Shown here piece by piece: positions 23,733-27,329 of a DNA stretch of 27,329 nt (position 1 is its first letter; each line of letters starts with the position of its first letter). This DNA comes from JAKAWM01 sp049966695. Lineage in GTDB: Bacteria > Actinomycetota > Acidimicrobiia > Acidimicrobiales > Palsa-688. The stretch lies in the NCBI GenBank assembly GCA_049966695.1, contig JBMFUG010000031.1, forward strand, positions 1-27,329. Direction: 5' to 3'. Position numbers and translations under genes: made by a program. The notes beneath the pieces are model-generated. The model saw nothing but the letters and a program-made list of their open reading frames with translations, had not been told where the DNA came from and ran no database searches.

Positions 23733-24529
23733 CCGCGACTGCTGCCCCTAAGAGAAAACCGCGCCTAGCTGTCTTCAAGTTCGCCTCTTGCGACGGCTGC
23801 CAGCTTTCCCTACTTGACCTGGAAGACCAGTTGTTGTCGATCCCTCGAGCTGTTGACATTTCCTATTTCCTGGAGATGACCCGGGCACAAGTAGAAGGGC
23901 CCTACGACATCTCCTTGGTGGAAGGCTCAGTGACGACCCCCCACGACGTCGAAAGGGCCAAGGCAGTGCGGGCCGAGTCGAAGTTCGTGGTCACGATCGG
24001 GGCTTGTGCCACGGCTGGGGGGATCCAGGCCTTGCGCAATTACACGTCAGTCGGCAACTACGTGAGCGCCGTCTACGCAAACCCCGCCTATATCGCCACG
24101 CTCGAGACCTCCACGCCAATATCCGCCCACGTGAAGGTGGACTTCGAGCTAACGGGCTGCCCTGTGGACCGCCACCAGCTGCTCGAAGTGCTGACCGCCC
24201 TACTGGCTGGCCGGGCACCGCGGATCCCCACTTACTCGGTCTGCCAGGAGTGCAAGGCTAAGGGCAACGTGTGCGTCCTTGTAGCCAGCTCCACGCCATG
24301 CCTGGGGCCGGTCACCAGGGCCGGCTGCGGCGCCCTGTGCCCATCTGTCGGCCGAGGGTGCTTTGGGTGCTTCGGCCCAGCGGCCACTGCGAACACCGCC
24401 TCGCTCGCCGCACGGCTTGCCGCGGACGGTGCTGGGCCGAGCGAGCTGGTACGGCTTTTCCGGACCTTTACGGCCGGCGCCCCTGAGTTCTCCGAGGAGA
24501 GCACCGCCCAGGAGGCGCTATGCCAATGA
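23729..24529 (+). CDS. Group 3b [NiFe]-hydrogenase small subunit (HydD-like)
   Basis: This small subunit relays electrons between the NiFe centre and the beta subunit. The 266-aa protein starts with GTG at 23729 (GTGA overlap, GGAGG upstream). The proximal cluster ligands are in FASCDGCQLSLLDLE (C21, C24), TIGACATAGGIQALRN and LTGCPVDRHQ. A Cys-rich C-terminal half (CQECKAKGNVC, CLGPVTRAGCGALC, GRGCFGCFGP) supplies further [4Fe-4S] clusters typical of three-cluster group 3b small subunits. No twin-arginine signal is present, so the enzyme is cytoplasmic. It is unlike HoxY at the far side, which has a single cluster. Confidence 0.94.
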   Translation: MTATAAPKRKPRLAVFKFASCDGCQLSLLDLEDQLLSIPRAVDISYFLEMTRAQVEGPYDISLVEGSVTTPHDVERAKAVRAESKFVVTIGACATAGGIQALRNYTSVGNYVSAVYANPAYIATLETSTPISAHVKVDFELTGCPVDRHQLLEVLTALLAGRAPRIPTYSVCQECKAKGNVCVLVASSTPCLGPVTRAGCGALCPSVGRGCFGCFGPAATANTASLAARLAADGAGPSELVRLFRTFTAGAPEFSEESTAQEALCQ

Positions 24530-25863
24530 AGCAAAACCGCAACTATTCGGTCGACGTTGGGGCTTTGGCCCGCGTCGAAGGAGAAGGCGGCCTGCGTGTC
24601 GTGGTCGAAGACGGGGCAGTCACGGACGTGGCGCTCAACATCTACGAGCCACCGCGCTTCTTCGAAGCCTTCTTGGTGGGCCGGCACTATAACGAGGTCC
24701 CGGACATCACCGCTCGTATTTGCGGGATATGCCCAGTTGCCTACCAAATGAGCTCCTGTGCGGCGATCGAGGACGCCTTCGGGGCACCAGCGGGGCTTCA
24801 AGTACAAGAGCTGAGGCGGTTGCTCTATTGCGGCGAATGGATCCAAAGCCACGCGCTGCACATCTATTTCCTTCACGCGCCGGACTTTTTCGGCTGTGAG
24901 GACGCGATCGAGCTCGCCTCTCTTGGGGACGCAGCTGCACAGGCGGTGCAGAGGGGCCTCGAACTGAAAAAGACCGGGAACCGCCTCATGGAAGTTATAG
25001 GAGGGCGGGCGGTCCACCCGGTCAACGTGCGCGTCGGCGGCTTCTACAAGGCGCCTTCGCTAGAGGCCGTCCGTGAGCTGGAAGAACCCCTCCAGCGGGC
25101 CTTAGAGGCCTCTCTGCAAACGGTGGAGTGGGCCGCGGGCTTTGACTTCCCAGACGTCGAGCGAGATTACGTGTTCGTTGCTTTGCGAGGTACTGGCAAC
25201 GGGCGCTACCCGCTAGAACAAGGCCGTGTAGCCACGTCGACGGGCCTTGACCTAAGCCCTGCCCAGTTTGCGGAGGTAGCCGTCGAAGAGCACGTCGAGA
25301 GGTCTACAGCTCTGCACTCGCGCCTGTTCGGGCGTGATGCCTACTTGACTGGCCCTATGGCGCGCTACGCCCTAAACGCAGCTGCTCTCACGCCGCTCGC
25401 GAGCGAAGCCGCTTCGCGTGCTGGGCTCAGTGCGCCATGCCGTAACCCCTTCCGCAGCATCGTGGTGCGCGCGGTCGAGCTGGTCGTCGCCTGCGAGGAG
25501 GCGCTACGTATAGTCGGCTCCTACGAACCGCCTACGCTTGCTGCGGCCCCTATGCCGGCGGCTGCAGACGGGGACAGCGCTCAGGTCGTCAGTGGGGCGG
25601 GGGCTACCGAAGCCCCCCGCGGCCTTTTGCTCCACACCTACGACATCGGCCATGACGGGCTTGTGCGCAAAGCCCGCATCGTGCCGCCGACCGCGCAAAA
25701 CCAGTTGGCGATCGAGGACGACTTGCGCGAAGTCGCCCGGACTGGGCTCGGCCTTTCCTCCGATGAACTGACGCGCCGGGCAGAGCTGGCCGTGCGCAAC
25801 CACGACCCCTGCATAAGCTGTTCTGCTCACTTCTTGGACGTGACCGTAGAGCACCGGTCGTGA
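24526..25863 (+). CDS. Group 3b [NiFe]-hydrogenase large subunit (HydA-like)
   Basis: This is the catalytic subunit with the NiFe site. It has 445 aa from ATG 24526; ATG 24520 is an in-frame alternative. The former gives an ATGA overlap and better spacing from GGAGG at 24511. The N-terminal nickel ligands are in RICGICPVAYQ (C66, C69). The C-terminal ligands are in DPCISCSAH (C429, C432, H435), followed by only ten residues that a protease should remove. Other family segments are LARVEGEGGL, SHALHIYFLHAPDFFG, GGRAVHPVNVRVGGF and EAPRGLLLHTYDIG. It differs strongly from HoxH in this window, so the two are not recent duplicates. Confidence 0.94.
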   Translation: MKQNRNYSVDVGALARVEGEGGLRVVVEDGAVTDVALNIYEPPRFFEAFLVGRHYNEVPDITARICGICPVAYQMSSCAAIEDAFGAPAGLQVQELRRLLYCGEWIQSHALHIYFLHAPDFFGCEDAIELASLGDAAAQAVQRGLELKKTGNRLMEVIGGRAVHPVNVRVGGFYKAPSLEAVRELEEPLQRALEASLQTVEWAAGFDFPDVERDYVFVALRGTGNGRYPLEQGRVATSTGLDLSPAQFAEVAVEEHVERSTALHSRLFGRDAYLTGPMARYALNAAALTPLASEAASRAGLSAPCRNPFRSIVVRAVELVVACEEALRIVGSYEPPTLAAAPMPAAADGDSAQVVSGAGATEAPRGLLLHTYDIGHDGLVRKARIVPPTAQNQLAIEDDLREVARTGLGLSSDELTRRAELAVRNHDPCISCSAHFLDVTVEHRS

Positions 25864-26432
25864 GCCAACAACCGACCGCCCAAGACCCCCACCGTCCCGG
25901 CCAAGCTCAAGTCGTCGTTGCCGGTATTGGCAACACCCTGCGACGCGACGACGGTGCCGGCCCAGTTGTCGCCGAACGCGTGGCCGCGACGCTCCCCAAC
26001 CTTGCGCCGTGCCCTGTCAGCTCCGCCATTGCTCTTCGTGAGCCTCTTGACCTCCTTGGCTGGTGGGACGGTGCAGACCTAGCCATCGTGGTCGACGCAG
26101 CGAGCTCGGGTGCTGCTCCCGGTACGGTGACCCTCACCTGGGCAGAAGAACTGGACGTAGCCGGCCAACCACCCAGTACCCACGGCCTCTCGGTCCTCGA
26201 AGTGTACCGTCTGGCCGCTAGCTTGGGGGACGCCCCGGAGCGTCTGGCCTTAGTCGGCATAGAAGGCGGTGACTTTTCCCACGGCGAAGGCTTCTCTGAG
26301 CCCGTCGGCGCGGCCTTGGACCGGGCCTTGGAGCTAGTCCTCGACATCGCGGCCCACGCGGGCCCCCCTGTGGACGGTTTTTCGAGCTCCCCCGCTGGCG
26401 GCACTGGCAGGCAGTTGCCGCTTACCTCTTAG
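25860..26432 (+). CDS. Hydrogenase maturation endopeptidase (HyaD/HybD family)
   Basis: This nickel-dependent endopeptidase cuts the C-terminal tail from the hydrogenase large subunit after the metal centre is inserted. The 190-aa protein begins at GTG 25860, overlapping the large-subunit stop as GTGA. It has the three expected nickel-contact residues: an acidic residue in GIGNTLRRDDGAG (D30/D31), D79 in AIVVDAASSG and H108 in STHGLSVLEVYRLA. It extends roughly 30 residues past the fold in a Ser/Pro/Gly-rich tail. Its placement points to the group 3b large subunit as substrate; whether it also processes HoxH is open. Confidence 0.92.
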   Translation: MSQQPTAQDPHRPGQAQVVVAGIGNTLRRDDGAGPVVAERVAATLPNLAPCPVSSAIALREPLDLLGWWDGADLAIVVDAASSGAAPGTVTLTWAEELDVAGQPPSTHGLSVLEVYRLAASLGDAPERLALVGIEGGDFSHGEGFSEPVGAALDRALELVLDIAAHAGPPVDGFSSSPAGGTGRQLPLTS

Positions 26433-26563
26433 AGCCGACCGGGGGTACCAAGCCGGCCCCGGGGTGCAACACAAGCCGGCCGCTGCGGCTGGTGGCACCG
26501 GGTGCTTCCCGACAGCAGAAAGCGCTTACCAAGCGCAGGGCAACCACCGCTACCATTTTGCTT
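26433..26563. other. Gap between maturation protease and epimerase genes
   Basis: These 131 bp hold no gene. The GTG of the downstream gene (26564) has no Shine-Dalgarno site, and TACCAT lies at 26551-26556, seven bases ahead, in the position of a -10 box for a leaderless transcript. No convincing terminator of the hydrogenase operon was seen. Confidence 0.35.
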
Positions 26564-27329
26564 GTGGCACAAAATGCTGAAGAGCCGAGCACACCGCAAG
26601 TCGGGGAGCTTTTTGAGATCAAAAGCGGTGACCGTCAGGCGCTCATCGCCGAAAAGGGTGCGTGCCTGCTCCAGGTCCGCGTGGCTGGTACGAACCTCCT
26701 GTCCGTACCAGATGACGATGGCTACGTCGGCAAGGGTTCCCACGGCCAGCTCCTAGTCCCCTGGCCCGGGCGCATTTTTGGTGGCCGCTACAGTTTTGGC
26801 GGCCAGGCGCACCAGCTGCCCATCGACGACCTCGTGTCGGGTTCAGCGATCCACGGCCTCGTCCGCTGGTGCCCATGGCAGCTCGCCGAGCACAGCGCCA
26901 GTGCCGTTGTGCTTACCCACCGTATGCTGGCGCGTCCCGGGTACCCCTTCAACCTGGTCTTGGAGCAGTCCTACTCCTGGAGCGGAGCCGCCCTGTACAT
27001 GCGCACTACGGCAACCAACATCGGCACCCGCAACGCCCCCTACGGCTTCGGCCAGCACCCCTACTTCACAGTTGGCACTCCCGTCGTCGATGAAGCTGTC
27101 TTGCACCTGCCGGCTTCCCACTACTTCGCGCCAGACGGACCGTCAGCAGCGGCGCCAAAGCCGCTACCAGTTGACGGCACCCCTTACGATTTCCGCGGCG
27201 GCGTCCCCATCGGGCCAACGAGGCTGGACATCACCTACACCGGTCTCACCCGCGGCTCTGACGGCCATAGCCGGGTCGTTCTTGCTTCGCCGGATGGTGC
27301 CGTCCGTATCACCTGCGCCTACTCGGACG
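26564..27329 (+). CDS. Aldose 1-epimerase-like protein, 3' end outside window
   Basis: The frame is open from GTG 26564 to the window edge (255 codons). It resembles aldose 1-epimerases (mutarotases), which interconvert alpha and beta anomers of sugars. Shared segments are LLVPWPGRIFGGRYSFGGQAH (20 of these near residues 63-83), LVSGSAIHGLVRW with His97, and APYGFGQHPYF with His165, matching the family's two substrate/catalytic histidines. The catalytic Glu would lie beyond the window. Codon 1 is uncertain, since no ribosome site precedes it. There is no functional link to the hydrogenase operon in the sequence. Confidence 0.85.
   Translation, partial: MAQNAEEPSTPQVGELFEIKSGDRQALIAEKGACLLQVRVAGTNLLSVPDDDGYVGKGSHGQLLVPWPGRIFGGRYSFGGQAHQLPIDDLVSGSAIHGLVRWCPWQLAEHSASAVVLTHRMLARPGYPFNLVLEQSYSWSGAALYMRTTATNIGTRNAPYGFGQHPYFTVGTPVVDEAVLHLPASHYFAPDGPSAAAPKPLPVDGTPYDFRGGVPIGPTRLDITYTGLTRGSDGHSRVVLASPDGAVRITCAYSD

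Noticed and set aside
26429..26876. Minus-strand open frames at the right end
   Set aside because: They lie opposite the aldose epimerase gene, whose plus-strand translation has clear family motifs, and carry no motif themselves.

Overview
The window is 27.3 kb of GC-rich, densely packed DNA from what looks like an actinobacterium. The evidence is a resuscitation-promoting-factor type cell-wall lysis domain, GTG/TTG starts mixed with ATG, sigma-factor-like HTH and TraG/VirD4-type proteins of actinobacterial style, and an actinobacterial-type small ferredoxin. Placement in a deep lineage such as Acidimicrobiia is inference only. All calls rest on reading motifs; no database search was possible.

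Layout. Positions 1-402 hold the 3' end of a secreted Rpf-like protein with a threonine repeat linker. A minus-strand block (550-5601) holds a xylulokinase, an AAA ATPase, a VirD4/TraG-type coupling ATPase and an HTH protein. The last three look like remains of, or cargo from, a conjugative element. Next come trpC-trpF-trpB-trpA (5828-9357, minus), then a divergent OmpR-type response regulator and sensor kinase (9444-11633, plus) and a small ferredoxin (11809-12039, plus).

The main feature is a hydrogen-metabolism island (12261-26432). On the minus strand, hoxE-F-U-Y-H (a group 3d NAD-linked bidirectional [NiFe]-hydrogenase) is followed by nifJ, a full pyruvate:ferredoxin oxidoreductase whose start overlaps the hoxH stop. 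Across a 376-bp divergent gap, the plus strand carries a second [NiFe]-hydrogenase of group 3b type: dicluster ferredoxin subunit, cyclic-nucleotide-binding-domain protein, FAD/NAD(P) reductase, small subunit, large subunit and a maturation protease. Most junctions in both operons are 4-bp ATGA/GTGA overlaps, which implies translational coupling. The window ends inside an aldose 1-epimerase gene.

Together the two operons could link NADH, NADPH and reduced ferredoxin to protons/H2. PFOR would supply reduced ferredoxin (possibly through the 76-aa ferredoxin), Hox would exchange electrons between NAD(H) or ferredoxin and H2, and the 3b enzyme would exchange electrons between NADP(H) and H2. This suggests fermentative redox balancing, or H2 uptake, under low oxygen. 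No hyp maturation genes, tRNA, rRNA, CRISPR array or insertion sequence was seen.
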